Assembly: GCA_950097015.1 (NCBI GenBank)
Contig: CATNEN010000024.1
Span: forward strand, 1,741,501 to 1,805,500
Direction: 5' to 3'
From: Macrostomum hystrix
Taxonomy: Eukaryota; Platyhelminthes; Macrostomidae
DNA: 64,000 bases
Shown: piece by piece, positions 44,235 to 59,400 of the stretch
How positions within the stretch are numbered: the stretch's first letter is position 1
Layout of the letters: the number at the start of each line of letters is the position of its first letter
The notes under the pieces: generated by a model
Database searches by the model: none
What the model saw: the letters and a program-made list of their open reading frames with translations, nothing else
Told to the model about the DNA's origin: nothing
Made by a program: the position numbers and the translations under genes

Positions 44235-47200
44235 TCAAATGCGGCTGTATTCGTTTTAATATAGCAGATTATTCAAGGTTAAATCTTGGGTTGACTTTTA
44301 TCTTTGCAAGTCAAACTTTGCACAATCTCTGCAGCTGTTGCGTTACCGAATCTGTTTCATCGTTATGAACTTTTGTTTGCTAAATTGTGGTACTTTTTAT
44401 TCTTGACGCATTTCAGTTTTTTAAATATAATCTTATTATAGCTTTTTTCGCTGACCTGAACTTTTTGCAGTGCCGTGTAGAAATAGGATATCATACTGGA
44501 TTCTGCCAGCCGAGTGTTTGACAAAAACATTTTTTAATGAGATTACTCTTAGTGATTCATAAGCCAGCCACTATACGCTCGTATTCCCCCAAATCTCAAG
44601 GGGCAGCAACAAAAATTCACCCCAATTCTTCAGGGGTAGCCAGCCATTAGAATTCCTCCAATTCTTCAGGGGCAGCAACTAGAATTCCTCCAATTCTTCA
44701 GGGGCAGCAACTAGAATTCCTCCAATTCTTCAGGGGCAGCAACTAGAATTCCTCCAATTCTTCAGGGGTAGCCACTAGAATTCCTCCAATTCTTCAGGGG
44801 TAGCCACTAGAATTCCTCCAATTCTTCAGGGACAGCCACTAGAATTCCACCAATTCTTCAGGGGCAGCCACTAGAATTCCTCCAATTCTTCAGGGGCAGA
44901 AACTAGAATTCCTCCAATTCTTCAAGGGCAGCAACTAGAATTCCTCCAATTCTTCAGGGGTAGCCACTAGAATTCCTCCAATTCTTCAGGGGTAGCCACT
45001 AGAATTCCTCCAATTCTTCAGGGGCAGCCACTAGAATTCCTCCAATTCTTCAGGGGTAGCCACTAGAATTCCTCCAATTCTTCAGGGGTAGCCACTAGAA
45101 TTCCTCCAATTCTTCAGGGGTAGCCACTAGAATTCCTCCAATTCTTCAGGGGCAGCCACTAGAATTCCTCCAATTCTTCAGGGGCAGCAACTAGAATTCC
45201 ACCAATTCTTCAGGGGCAGCAACTAGAATTCCTCCAATTCTTCCGGGGTAGCCACTAGAATTCCTCCAATTCTTCAGGGGCAGCCACTAGAATTCCTCCA
45301 ATTCTTCAGGGGCAGCCACTAGAATTCCTCCAATTCTTCAGGGGCAGCCACTAGAATTCCTCCAATTCTTCAGGGGCAGAAACAAAAATTACTCCAATTC
45401 TTCAGGGGCAGCAACTAGAGTTCCTCCAATTCTTCAAGGGCAGCATCTAGAATTCCTCCAATTCTTCAGGGGCAGAAACTAGAATTCCTCCAATTCTTCA
45501 AGGGCAGCAACTAGAATTCCTCCAATTCTTCAGGGGTAGCCACTAGAATTCCTCCAATTCTTCAGGGGTAGCCACTAGAATTCCTCCAATTCTTCAGGGG
45601 CAGCCACTAGAATTCCTCCAATTCTTCAGGGGTAGCCACTAGAATTCCTCCAATTCTTGAGGGGTAGCCACTAGAATTCCTCCAATTCTTCAGGGGCAGC
45701 CACTAGAATTCCTCCAATTCTTCAGGGGTAGCCACTAGAATTCCTCCAATTCTTCAGGGGTAGCCACTAGAATTCCTCCAATTCTTCAGGGGTAGCCACT
45801 AGAATTCCTCCAATTCTTCAGGGGCAGCCACTAGAATTCCTCCAATTCTTCAGGGGCAGCAACTAGAATTCCACCAATTCTTCAGGGGCAGCATCTAGAA
45901 ATCCTCCAATTCTTCAGGGGTAGCCACTAGAATGTCTCCAATTTTTCAGAGGCAGCAACAAGAATTTCTCCAATTCTTCAGGGCAGCAACTAGAATTCCT
46001 CCAATTCTTCAGGGGCGCCCACTTAAATTCCTCCGATTCTTCAGGGCAGCAACTAGGATATGTGCATATTTATGAAGAAACCAATAGGTCAAGGCAATCT
46101 GCCTTTCATTTTTCAGCGCAATTGATTTCTCGGTTTTTATAGTTTTTCGATTTTTCTATTCAGGTTTTTACTTTTTCATGTTCTAAAGCATTTTCGTTTA
46201 TCACACTACTTGGTTACTACTATTTATATACTTTATTTGCTAATGGCATGTTTTACGCGTAAAAATAAAAACTTCTTCTTAATAAAACTTAATGATTTCG
46301 CAACGTTTTTATTGACAAGGATTATTACCAAGGAATGAAGTTATTTTCATACAGCTAGTTGTTTCTAGCGTTGTAGTGCCTACACCCCAGTTGCTACTGC
46401 ATGGCACACGAAATTCACAAATCACACATTGCTAACCTGATGAAAAGGATTCCTCTTTGTAAGTAGAAAAATAGACTGAAGTCAAACACATTTGCGGCAT
46501 TTGTTAACTTGTAAATTAAAAAAAAAATTTGATCCGGCATTAAATCGTATTACGCAAAGCAGCACTGCGCTTGCTGTATTAGTCTGGCCATATAATTGTA
46601 CGAGCTATAACCGTATATATTAGGCTAGGTAATTAGCTAGTAAATAGCCAGTTAGTATAGCTATCGCTGTTAAAAATAAACAGGAGAGTTCAAATATGGC
46701 ACTAGTAAAAATATCTGTAGCCGGACAGCATTTGAATTACAAAAATCCACAGCAAATTAATACAAAAATAGCTTCAGTTACCTAAATAACAAGGAGCGGC
46801 AACCTTCATTAAAAATGTTAATGCGAATTGCAATAGAAACAGTTTGGCTTGTCAGAATTATAACTAAGTAAATGTTATAATAGGTGGAACTATTTTTTTC
46901 ATTTTCAACAGACACTTCAACAAATCAGCTGTTTTGTGCGTCAGAAAAAAACTTGTAAAAATGTAAATATACTGCAGTGTCGATGCTTACTGAAAATAAA
47001 TGATCGATTGGCAAAAATATGTAATCACACTTTAGCACCTCATGATTGAGCATCACAGCTTAAAAGGGAATTAACGCACCGAAGAGCTACAAGTAGTTAA
47101 TATATGCACTTGATTTTATCTAATATCGAATCGGATTTTGTTGATAAAACTGTAGGGTGCCTACTTATAGTAGGAAAGCGAAAAATATAGCACAGATCTT

Positions 47201-47466
47201 AAATTCGAAAGTAAAGCGGTCTTTTTACATTTGCATTTTTATAAAACGATGATAATTGATAATCGAAGTGTTGTCATACAGCAGATGGCCAAATAGCGAT
47301 TGGAAGCTTGACAACTAATGATTCGCACAACAAACCTGCTCTTGCAACAGCAAGAGAGCATTCTAGTAAAGGAAAAAAGAAAAAATTAGCTACTTTAAGA
47401 ACAAACAGTTCAGAAAAAACTTGATAAAAAGCACAAAGGTTACTTAATTGCAAAAGTCAAATCTGA
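44235..47466. other. Convergent intergenic region
   Basis: Lies between the 3' ends of the TMEM134-like (+) and FERM (-) genes. It holds the 32-bp array and then about 1.4 kb of AT-rich sequence (46060-47466) in which I see nothing specific. Confidence 0.6.
44590..46050. repeat. 32-bp minisatellite
   Basis: About 45 copies of a unit with CTAGAATTCCTCCAATTCTT followed by CAGGGGTAGCCA. An EcoRI site recurs in nearly every unit. Variants (GGCAGCAACT, GGGGTAGCCA) occur in repeating blocks. Confidence 0.95.
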
Positions 47467-50400
47467 TCACACTACAGTCTGATGAGAGGCTAACCTACTG
47501 CTAGGCTGCAGCCTGGGCGGCGGAATTGGCGGCTGCCAGTGCTGCTGTTGCTGTTGCTGCTGATAAATTTGTGGCACTTGCTGCTGCAGCTGAGGATGAT
47601 AATTATAATGCAGGTTCTGGTACTGAGGATGCTGGCCTCTCTGAAAGCAGGTGAAGAGCGAAGCTAATTTACTCATTTAGGCCACAGATTTTACCAGTGC
47701 TAGTGTAGGTTCTTTGCATTGGGTTCAGTGGGACTGTAGTTTGTGGCTTGCTGGGCTCTCATTCTCTTTGGGTTGGTAGGTACTGTGGCTTGGTGGGTTG
47801 CCTATGACCGGTGGGTGCTGTGGAACGGTATAGGTTGTCTATGGCCGGTGGGTACTATGGAATGGTGGGCTGTCTATGGCCGGTGGGTGCAGTGGAATGG
47901 TGGGCTGTCTATGGCCGAGGGTGCTGTGGGATGCTGGGCTGTCTATGGCTGGGGTGCTGTGGAATGTTAGGCTGTCTATGACCGAGGGTGCTGTGGGATG
48001 CTGGGCTGTCTATGGCTGGGGTGCTGTGGAATGTTAGGCTGTCTATGACCGAGGGTGCTGTGGGATGTTGGGCTGTCTATGGCTGGGGTGCTGTGGAATG
48101 TTAGGCTGTCTATGACCGAGGGTGCTGTGGGATGTTGGGCTGTCTATGGCTGGGGTGCTGTGGAATGGTAGGCTGTCTATGACCGAGGGTGCTGTGGGAT
48201 GTTGGGCTGTCTATGGCTGGGGTGCTGTGGAATGGTAGGCTGTCTATGGCCGGTGGGTGCTGTGGGATATTGGGCTGTCTATGGCCGGTGGGTGCTGTGG
48301 AATGCTGTGCTGTGGAATGTTGGGCTGTTTATGGCTGGGGTGCTGTGGAATGTTGTGCTGTCTATGGCCGGTGGGTGCTGTGGAATGGTAGGCTGTCTAT
48401 GGCCGGGGGTGCTGTGGAATGGTAGGCTGTCTATGGCCGGGGGTGCTGTGGAATGGTAGGCTGTCTATGGCCGGGGGTGCTGTGGGATTTTGGGCTGTCT
48501 ATGGCCGGTGGGTGCTGTGGAATGGTAGGCTGTCTATGGCCGGGGGTGCTGTGGGATGTTGGGCTGTCTATGGCCGGGGGTGCTGTGGGATGTTGGGCTG
48601 TCTATGGCCGGGGGTGCTGTGGGATGTTGGGCTGTCTATGGCCGGGGGTGCTGTGGAATGGTAGGCTGTCTATGGCCGGGGGTGCTGTGGGATGTTGGGC
48701 TGTCTATGGCCCGTGGGTGCTGTGGAATGGTAGGCTGTCTATGGCCGGGGGTGCTGTGGGATTTTGGGCTGTCTATGGCCGGTGGGTGCTGTGGAATGGT
48801 AGGCTGTCTAATAACACTGGGCGGATGTTTAACAAGTCGCCATTTCCAAGCCACAAGCCAACTAGTCAACACATTTAAGGCAGTTGAAATTCTGTTAAAC
48901 TATGCGAAAATTTTCATAAATAAACGCTGTACTTTAAAATGATGCACGAGGGATAAAAGCTCAATTTTGAACACCATTGAGATTCGTGGCCTTAAATGCT
49001 TACTAAAATTAACTTAAAAAGAAAATATCACATAAGACAGAGAATAGGCTAAAAGTTCAGTAAATAAAAACTATTACTAAGCTCGTAAAAGATAAAAGAA
49101 CTGGTTAAACTGTCAACACGCGAATCAAGCATACCTCCTGTTCAGTCCTGAAAATGTGGCGGAATATAGACTTAAGCTCCAAGCCAACCTTATATATTCT
49201 ACGCCCGTTGAGGTAGTTAAACAATTTAGACACCTAAAATGTATCCCCTGACAAATCCGATACACCTAAAATTTATCCCCTGACACACTTGTTTTCTACA
49301 CTGGCACACGAAAACCTCAACAGATAAATAATTTTCCCCAATGTCACTAATTTTACTCCTGACGGCCATTTCCTCAACAGACTGATTATCCTCTCCTGAC
49401 ACCCATTATCCTCAACTGACACCCATTAACCTCTCCTGACACCCATTATCCTCAACTGACACCCATTAACCTCTCCTGACACCCATTATCCTCTCCTGAC
49501 ACCCATTATCCTCTCCTGACACCCATTATCCTCTTCTGACACCCATTATCCTCTCCTGACACCCATTATCCTCTTCTGACACCCATTATCTTCTCCTGAC
49601 ACCCATTATCCTCTCCTGACACCCATTATCCTCTCCTGACACCCATTATCCTCTCCTGACACCCATTATCCTCAACTGACACCCATTATCCTCTTCTGAC
49701 ACCCATTATCTTCTCCTGACACCCATTATCCTCTCCTGACACCCATTCTCCTCTCCTGACACCCATTATCCTCTCCTGACACCCATTATCCTCTCCTGAC
49801 ACCCATTATCCTCTCCTGACACCCATTATCCTCTCCTGACACCCATTATCCTCTCCTGACGCCCATTATCCTCTCCTGACACCCATTCTCCTCTCCTGAC
49901 ACCCATTATCCTCTCCTGACACCCATTATCCTCTCCTGACACCCATTCTCCTCTCCTGACGCCCATTATCCTCTCCTGACGCCCATTATCCTCTCCTGAC
50001 ACCCATTCTCCTCTCCTGACACCCATTATCCTCTCCTGACTCCCATTATCCTCTCCTGACACCCATTCTCCTCTCCTGACACCCATTATCCTCTCCTGAC
50101 ACCCATTATCCTCTCCTGACACCCATTATCCTCTCCTGACACCCATTCTCCTCTCCTGACAGCCCATTATCCTCTCCTGACAGCCAAATTCTTTTCTCCA
50201 CCAGGCATTGCAACGCCTCTCAATCTCCTCCTTTAGAATAGACAAAATGCATTGGTTGCATAGCGATTACTGTTCATAATTACACGAATGGATACAGGGC
50301 CAGCATGGAGCATAAGTGATTATTTGCTCACCAGCTGCAACCGGTAGCGCCTATTTGGGTCAGTCTCATTGTCCGACACAGCCGCCTGGTAGCTGTTGTT

Positions 50401-53400
50401 GTGCGAATGCCGAAAATTATTGCCACCGGAAGAGGGACTGAAATTTCGAGTAGGATTAAAAGCAAGCGATGGACAGCTATGTTGGTATCTGCTATTCCGT
50501 CTGCTGAAATCTAGACGGAATCTGCTCAAATAAAGACAGAATCTGCTGAAATCTAGACGGAATCTGCTGAAATCTAGACAGAATCTGCTGAAATCTAGAG
50601 GGAATCTGCTGAAATCTAGAGGGAATCTGCTAAAACCAGGACGGGAGCAAGTGTGTACTAACCCTTCACTCAGGTAGTCTCCATAAAGCGACCATCCCTG
50701 AGCAGGTGGTCCGTAGTCAAAATGTTGCTGCTGATTTGGTGGACTGCGGTCAGCGGCAGCGACAGCGGCGGCAGCGGCGGCAACAGCGGCAGCGTCGGCG
50801 TCGGTGACGGGGCCGGCACTGTCCTGCGACACAGGGGCGGAGCTGCGCGGAATGATCTCGGCCCGTGGCGTTGTCAGCCGCAGCCGGCCTCGTCCTGTCT
50901 GGGCGTCGTAGGCAACGCGGAGTCCGCGGTCAGCCGGCAGCTGGGTGAATTCGATGCGCCGACGCTCCTCCTGGCTGAGGCCGCTGGTGTCAACTCGGTC
51001 GTGCCGGATGTGACTGAGCAGGCCTGATGAGGCCTCGGCCAGGATTGGACGCCGGCTGCGACTGCCAGCACCGCCGCCGGCGGCTGCTGAAGCAGCAGCA
51101 GCTCCGGCGTGGCGTCGGCGAGAGGCGGCCACTTCGCTGTTTATGGCAGGGAGGAAAAGCTAAATAGCCCAATACCGACTGAATTTATCCAAATCCCACC
51201 CGACCGAACTTATCCCAATTCCTTCGGACCGAGTTTATCCCAATCCCTTCGGACCGAGTTTATCCCAATACCATCCAACCAAATTTATCCCAATCCCTTC
51301 TGACTGAGTTAATCCCAATACCGTCCGACAGAATTTATCCAAATCCCACCCGACCGAACTTATCCCAATCTCTTCGGACCTAATTTATCCCAATCCCTTC
51401 GGACCGAGTTTATCCCAATACCATCCAACCAAATTTATCCCAATCCCCTCGGACCGAGTTTATCCCAATACCATCCAACCAAATTTATCCCAATCCCTTC
51501 TGACTGAGTTAATCCCAATACCGTCCGACAGAATTTATCCAAATCCCACCCGACCGAACTTATCCCAATCTCTTCAGACCTAATTTATCCCAATCCCTTC
51601 GGACCGAGTTTATCCCAATACCATCCAACCAAATTTATCCCAATCCCTTCTGACTGAGTTAATCCCAATACCGTCCGACAGAATTTATCCTAATCTCTTC
51701 GGACCTAATTTATCCCAATCCCTTCGGACCGAGTTTATCCCGATTCCATCTTACAGGAATACATCCTGGTCTAAATTTATTGCAATCAAACTTTCGATTC
51801 CATATCGCGAGGTCCAGAGTTCGATTCTCAGCCCGATAATGTATCCATAATGTATCCATATGACCAGTCGGATTAGAATGAATCCTTATATATTCCAGCC
51901 CCAAACTTAATGTAAAAGTGTCACAGCAATTCTAGTGAGATTACAATTAAGTTGAAAGAAAGAATCAGAAACACACTGCAAAAACTCGGTTATCAGAAAT
52001 GTTATTACAGAATTTGAAACAGTTCACCTTTTTTTATATTGACTCGGCTGCATCAATTGAATGCAAGCAGTGCAGCCTACATGATTCAATTCATGTAGAT
52101 ACGAGCGTACAAGCTCATACTATGAGCAGAGTTACTACAACACGCGCTTCAAACTCACAGACAGCACATGTTAGAGGTGTTATTGTGTGCAAAAAACGCT
52201 TAAAACGAAACACTTGTTATAAAAATGAGGCAACATGTCTCCTCCTGAGTAGCTAGCTAGAAATGCGATCGATATTTCTAAATTACCTAGAGTCGTACAG
52301 CTCGTCAGATATCAGATGTCGATTTGAACGCTGATAATAGCGCTCCCTGACCATGTTGAATCTGGATCCCGAATCATTTGATCAGCTTTTTATGACAACA
52401 AACTCAAACTCGACTAATCAACTCAGAGCATTTAGTTATTAATATCAGGTGAAGAAAAATAATGCTAATCTATGCCTTGGATGAAGGAATAGAATGGATT
52501 GCTAATCTATGCCTTGGATGAAGGAATAGAATGGATTGCTAGTCTATGCCTTAGATGAAGGAATAGAATGGATTGCTAGTCTATGCCTTAGATGAAGGAA
52601 TAGAATGGATTGCTAGTCTATGCCTTAGATGAAGGAATAGAATGGATTGCTAGTCTATGCCTTGGATGAAGGAATAGAATGGATTGCTAATCTATGCCTT
52701 GGATGAAGGAATAGAATGGATTGCTAATCTATGCCTTGGATGAAGGAATAGAATGGATTGCTAATCTATCCCATGGATGAAGGAACAGAATGGATTGCTA
52801 ATCAATTTCATGGATAAGGAATAGAATGGATTGCTAATCTATGCCATCTATGAAGGAATAGAATGGATTGCTAATCTATGCCATCTATGAAGGAATAGAA
52901 TGGATTGCTAATCTATGCCATCTATGAAGGAATAGAATGGATTGCTAATCTATGCCATCTATGAAGGAACAGAATGGATGGCTAATCTATGCCATGGATG
53001 AAGGAATAGAATGGATTTTAATCAATCCCATAGATAAGGAATAGAATGGATTGCTAGTCTATGCCATGGATGAAGGAATAGAATGGATTGCTAATCTATG
53101 CCATGGATGAAGGAATAGAATGGATTGCTAGTCTATGCCTTAGATGAAGGAATAGAATGGATTGCTAGTCTATGCCTTAGATGAAGGAATAGAATGGATT
53201 GCTAGTCTATGCCTTAGATGAAGGAATAGAATGGATTGCTAGTCTATGCCTTGGATGAAGGAATAGAATGGATTGCTAATCTATGCCTTGGATGAAGGAA
53301 TAGAATGGATTGCTAATCTATGCCTTGGATGAAGGAATAGAATGGATTGCTAATCTATCCCATGGATGAAGGAACAGAATGGATTGCTAATCAATTTCAT

Positions 53401-56400
53401 GGATAAGGAATAGAATGGATTGCTAATCTATGCCATCTATGAAGGAATAGAATGGATTGCTAATCTATGCCATCTATGAAGGAATAGAATGGATTGCTAA
53501 TCTATGCCATCTATGAAGGAATAGAATGGATTGCTAATCTATGCCATCTATGAAGGAACAGAATGGATGGCTAATCTATGCCATGGATGAAGGAATAGAA
53601 TGGATTTTAATCAATCCCATAGATAAGGAATAGAATGGATTGCTAGTCTATGCCATGGATGAAGGAACAGAATGGATTGCTAGTCTATGCCATGGATGAA
53701 GGAACAGAATGGATTGCTAATCTATGCCATGGATGAAGGAACAGAATGGATTGCTAGTCTATGCCATGGATGAAGGAACAGAATGGATTGCTAGTCTATG
53801 CCATGGATGAAGGAACAGAATGGATTGCTAGTCTATGCCATGGATGAAGGAACAGAATGGATTGAGCAGCAGAATTGTGTGAGAATAAGCAGCAGAATCA
53901 GAGAGCACTCACTTATTGGTCTTGGTCACCGCTTCAGTGTCAGACATAAACGGCCGGTAGGGATCACTGGAACAGCATGTGGTTTCAAGTGAAACTCATT
54001 CTACCTAGGGTATGCTTAGTAAGCTGATCAATGAATATGTCAAAAGCACATTGCGAATTAGCAATTAAGCTCGAATTAACAATATTTGGACTCACTCGCC
54101 GTACACAGACGAAGTGCTGCCCACAGGTGCTCGAATGTCACGCATACTTCTAGTATCCATGGCCGGCCTGGAATTGAGGGCAATTGTGTATTTGACACCA
54201 CTGGGCTGCTGAACGAGAGGAGATGAATTTTTTAAATTAAATATTACTTTTCAAATTTAAGCATTTTAAAATCGCAAAATTTGGTTTTGAGAACTGAAAA
54301 ATGTTACGAATATAATTTGAACACTCAAAGATCTCTGAAATCCAATTTGAGCACTGCGAAGCCCTATAAATCAAATTCGAGCAATTTATAAGATTTATCA
54401 TACACGAAAAAGCACACACGACAGGTTAAAAGGCTTACGCGGCTCTCATCCGCCTCTGTTGCTGCTGCTGTTGCTGGCCCGGTGGCAGCGGCGCCGGTCC
54501 AAGCTGCGGATCCTGCAGCCATTGGTCAGACTGATCAAATTCGCGACGCCTGGAGCGCTCACCAGGCCGACGGTAAGGCGCAGCGGCTGCCACAGCCGAG
54601 CTGTCCGCGGCTTGACGAAACGACGGGTCGATGCCCGACCTGTGCGTGAAGGTATGGATTGCTAATCTATGTCATCTGTGAAGGAATAGAATGGATTGCT
54701 AATCTATGCCATCTGTGAAGGAATAGAATGGATTGCTAATCTATGCCATCTGTGAAGGAATAGAATGGATTGCTAATCTATGCAATCTGTGAAGGAATAT
54801 AATGGATTGCTAATCTATGCCATCTGTGAAGGAATAGAATGGATTGCTAATCTATGCCATCTGTGAAGGAACAGAATGGATTGCTAATCTATGCCATCTG
54901 TGAAGGAATAGAATGGATTGCTAATCTATGCCATCTGTGAAGGAATAGAATGGATTGCTAATCTATGCCATCTGTGAAGGAATAGAATGGATTGCTAATC
55001 TATGCAAGCTGTGAAGGAATAGAATGGATTGCTAATCTATGCCATCTATAAAGGAATAGAATGGATTGCTAATCTATCCAATGGATGAAGGAACCGAATG
55101 GATTGCTGATCTATCCAATGGGTGAAGAACATTAGCCAAATAGCCAGGTAGACTCACCGGAAGAACTCCAGGTGCTCGCAGCAGGTCTCCCAGAGCTCCT
55201 GCAGCTGGTGCTTGCTGTCTGACCGGAATTCGTGCAGTCCGTCTTCCTGTGAAGCAATTAAGAGAATTCAATTTCGCAGCTGTGAAAATAAAGTCCTGGT
55301 TAGATGGCTAAATGAATGATCAAAGCTGAGAAGTGGAAAAGTGCAAAACTAAAGCAAAATATAAATTGCTCATATTGGAATAAGCATTTAGCAAAATGAA
55401 CTAGAGCAGACCGTGTGACCCTGGTGCTAAACACCAATGGAGGTAGCGCATTTGTGGTCTCCTGCACTGCCTTAATTGCAATAATCTAGTATTTTCTGTT
55501 TCACTAGAAAAAAGGTGCTCGACGTCGGCCGCCGAAAAGAAGAGGCGCAGCTAATTTTTAATTTTAAAATGGGGATTAATCGATTGAGTGCCTCGTCACG
55601 CCTGAAATCCCAAGCCTATTCTATTCCACTCGTTGTGCTGAGCTCTTGTCGGAGATGAATGGGTCTGAAGGGTGGGTGGGGGCTGTTGATTTAATTTATG
55701 CGAATGCAAGCGGTGGCAAAGGCTGATTAGAGTTGGGGCCGATGCGAGAACTGCTCAGTATGTGAGCAGTAAATAGCTGGGGAGAATTGGCAGTTATGTG
55801 TGGTGCGAGGACTTATTAATCTCATTTTTAACCTGCTGAAACCACATTCTAGCCATTTTGACAAAAATGGCAGAATAATTCTAGCTATAGGATCAAAAAA
55901 CATATTTGGATTGCCATCTGAACCAACAGCGAAGGATTGCTAGACTATCCCATGGGAGAAGGATTTGAGTGGATTGCTAGACTATCCCATGGGAGAAGGA
56001 TTTGAGTGGATTGCTAGACTATCCCATGGGAGAAGGATTTGAGTGGATTGCTAGACTATCCCATGGGAGAAGGATTTGAGTGGATTGCTAGACTATCCCA
56101 TGGGAGAAGGATTTGAGTGGATTGCTAGACTATCCCATGGGAGAAGGATTTGAGTGGATTGCTAGACTATCCCATGGGAGAAGGATTTGAGTGGATTGCT
56201 AGACTATCCCATGGGAGAAGGATTTGAGTGGATTGCTAGACTATCCCATGGGAGAAGGATTTGAGTGGATTGCTAGTCTATCCCATGGGAGAAGGATTTG
56301 AGTGGATTGCTAGTCTATCCCATGGGAGAATGATTTGAGTGGATTGCTAGACTATCCCATGGGAGAAGGATTTGAGTGGATTGCTAGTCTATCCCATGGG

Positions 56401-59400
56401 AGAATGATTTGAGTGGATTGCTAGACTATCCCATGGGAGAAGGATTTGAGTGGATTGCTAGACTATCCCATGGGAGAAGGATTTGAGTGGATTGCTAGAC
56501 TATCCCATGGGAGAAGGATTTGAGTGGATTGCTAGACTATCCCATGGGAGAAGGATTTGAGTGGATTGCTAGACTATCCCATGGGAGAAGGATTTGAGTG
56601 GATTGCTAGACTATCCCATGGGAGAATGATTTGAGTGGATTGCTAGACTATCCCATGGGAGAAGGATTTGAGTGGATTGCTAGACTATCCCATGGGAGAA
56701 GGATTTGAGTGGATTGCTAGACTATCCCATGGGAGAAGGATTTGAGTGGATTGCTAGACTATCCCATGGGAGAAGGATTTGAGTGGATTGCTAGACTATC
56801 CCATGGGAGAAGGATTTGAGTGGATTGCTAGACTATCCCATGGGAGAAGGATTTGAGTGGATTGCTAGACTATCCCATGGGAGAAGGATTTGAGTTTATT
56901 GCTAGACACTATACGATGGGAGAAGGAACAGAATGGATTGCTAGTCTATCCGATGATAAAGGAACTAAATAGTACTGCAGCTCTCGAAGATGATCATCGC
57001 CGGGTTTCAATCAAAGGTCCCAACTTTATTCTAATCTGAATCCAGTGAACTGCCCATTAAGCCTGCTTCATTAATTAGAAACTGTCACTCTATCGTTGCT
57101 AATTTGAGAACTCAAAATCCACTCTAGATTGAGCTTCTTCACTATCCCCCTAGCAGTTTAGAGCTGAGCAAATGAAGAGCTAGTAATTAAGATATTGTCC
57201 ACCTTTTGCGCGTCATGGCCCTCGGGCCATGAGATAAGGCAGCTTATCTGTCAGATGCTGAACAATACGTCCTGTCAACAATTTGTCTCGCTCCCGCTCT
57301 GGGTGTTAAAAACTTCCTCGACTCTGAACTGTGCTCCACTCAAACAATTTGCGATTTTCTCCCTAGTTGAGATTAAGCCACTCGGAGAACAGCCAAACAT
57401 TGCACATAATCAGCAAAGACAGTCAGTCAACCCGGCCTGAATCAACGATCAATTGAGAGCACACTGTAGGGACACTTACTGATTTCGACCGAACCTTCAT
57501 TACCATCCTGTTCTTCTTCAGTTGGAACTTCTTGATCCTGGGCCTAGAACAACGGGTTGGAAAATCTGCTGTGCGAAACTAAATTCTACATAATTTGCTT
57601 TATTGCTCAAGTATTGAAGTGAGCAAGTCAAGGGGGTAGAAGTGCACTGTCAAAACAGGGGAGCAGAAGGCAGTAGGGGAAAAGGGGATGAGAAGGCAGT
57701 GGGAGAATAGGGGATGAGAGCAGCAGTGGGAGAATAGGGGATGAGAGCCGCAGTGGGAGAATTGGTGATTAGAAGCAGTGGGAGAATAGGGGATGAGAAG
57801 GCAGTGGGAGAATAGGGATGAGAAGGCAGTGGGAGAATAGGGTATTAGAAGCAGTGGGAGAATAGGGGATGAGAAGGTAGTGGGAGAATAGGGATGAGAA
57901 GGCAGTGGGAGAATAGGGATGAGAAGGTAGTGGGAGAATAGGGGATGAGAAGGCAGTGGGAGAACATGGGATTAGAAGGCAATGGGACAATAGGGGATGA
58001 GAAGGTAGTGGGAGAATAGGGGATGAGAAGGTAGTGGGAGAATAGGGGATGAGAAGGCAGTGGGAGAATAGGGATGAGAAGGTAGTGGGAGAATAGGGGA
58101 TGAGAGCCGCAGTGGGAGAATTGGTGATTAGAAGCAGTGGGAGAATAGGGGATGAGAAGGTAGTGGGAGAATAGGGATGAGAAGGCAGTGGGAGAATAGG
58201 GGATTAGCCGCAGTGGGAGAATAGGGGATGAGAAGGTAGTGGGAGAATAGGGATGAGAAGGCAGTGGGAGAATAGGGATGAGATGTAGTGGGAGAATAGG
58301 GGATGAGAAGGCAGTGGGAGAATAGGGGATGAGAAGGTATTGGGAGAATAGGGATGAGAAGGCAGTGGGAGAACATGGGATTAGAAGGCAGTGGGAGAAT
58401 AGGGGATGAGAAGGTAGTGGGAGAATAGGGGATGAGAAGGTAGTGGGAGAATAGGGGATGAGAAGGTAGTGGGAGAATAGGGGATGAGAAGGCAGTGGGA
58501 GAACATGGGATTAGAAGGTAGTGGGAGAATAGGGGATGAGAAGGTAGTGGGAAAATAGGGGATGAGAAGGCAGTAGGAGAATAGGGGATGAGAAGGTAGT
58601 TGGAGAATAGGGGATGAGAGCCGCAGTGGGAGAATAGGGGATTAGAAGGTAGTGGGAGAATAGGGGATGAGAAGGTAGTGGGAGAATAGGGATGAGAAGG
58701 TAGTTGGAGAATAGGGGATGAGAGCCGCAGTGGGAGAATAGGGGATGATAAGGCAGTGGGAGAATAGGGGATGAGAAGGTAGTGGGAGAATAGGGGATTA
58801 GAAGGTAGTGGGAGAATAGGGGATGAGAAGGTAGTGGGAGAATAGGGATGAGAAGGTAGTGGGAGAATAGGGATGAGAAGGTAGTTGGAGAATAGGGGAT
58901 GAGAGCCGCAGTGGGAGAATAGGGGATGATAAGGCAGTGGGAGAATAGGGGATGAGAAGGTAGTGGGAGAATAGGGGATGAGAAGGTAGTGGGAAAATAG
59001 GGGATGAGAAGGCAGTAGGAGAATAGGGGATGAGAAGGTAGTTGGAGAATAGGGGATGAGAGCCGCAGTGGGAGAATAGGGGATTAGAAGGTAGTGGGAG
59101 AATAGGGGATGAGAAGGTAGTGGGAGAATAGGGATGAGAAGGTAGTGGGAGAATAGGGATGATAAGGCAGTGGGAGAATAGGGGATGAGAAGGTAGTGGG
59201 AGAATAGGGATGAGAAGGTAGTGGGAGAATAGGGGATGATAAGGCAGTGGGAGAATAGGGGATGAGAAGGTAGTGGGAGAATAGGGGATTAGAAGGTAGT
59301 GGGAGAATAGGGGATGAGAAGGTAGTGGGAGAATAGGGATGAGAAGGTAGTGGGAGAATAGGGATGAGAAGGTAGTGGGAGAACATGGGATGATAAGGCA

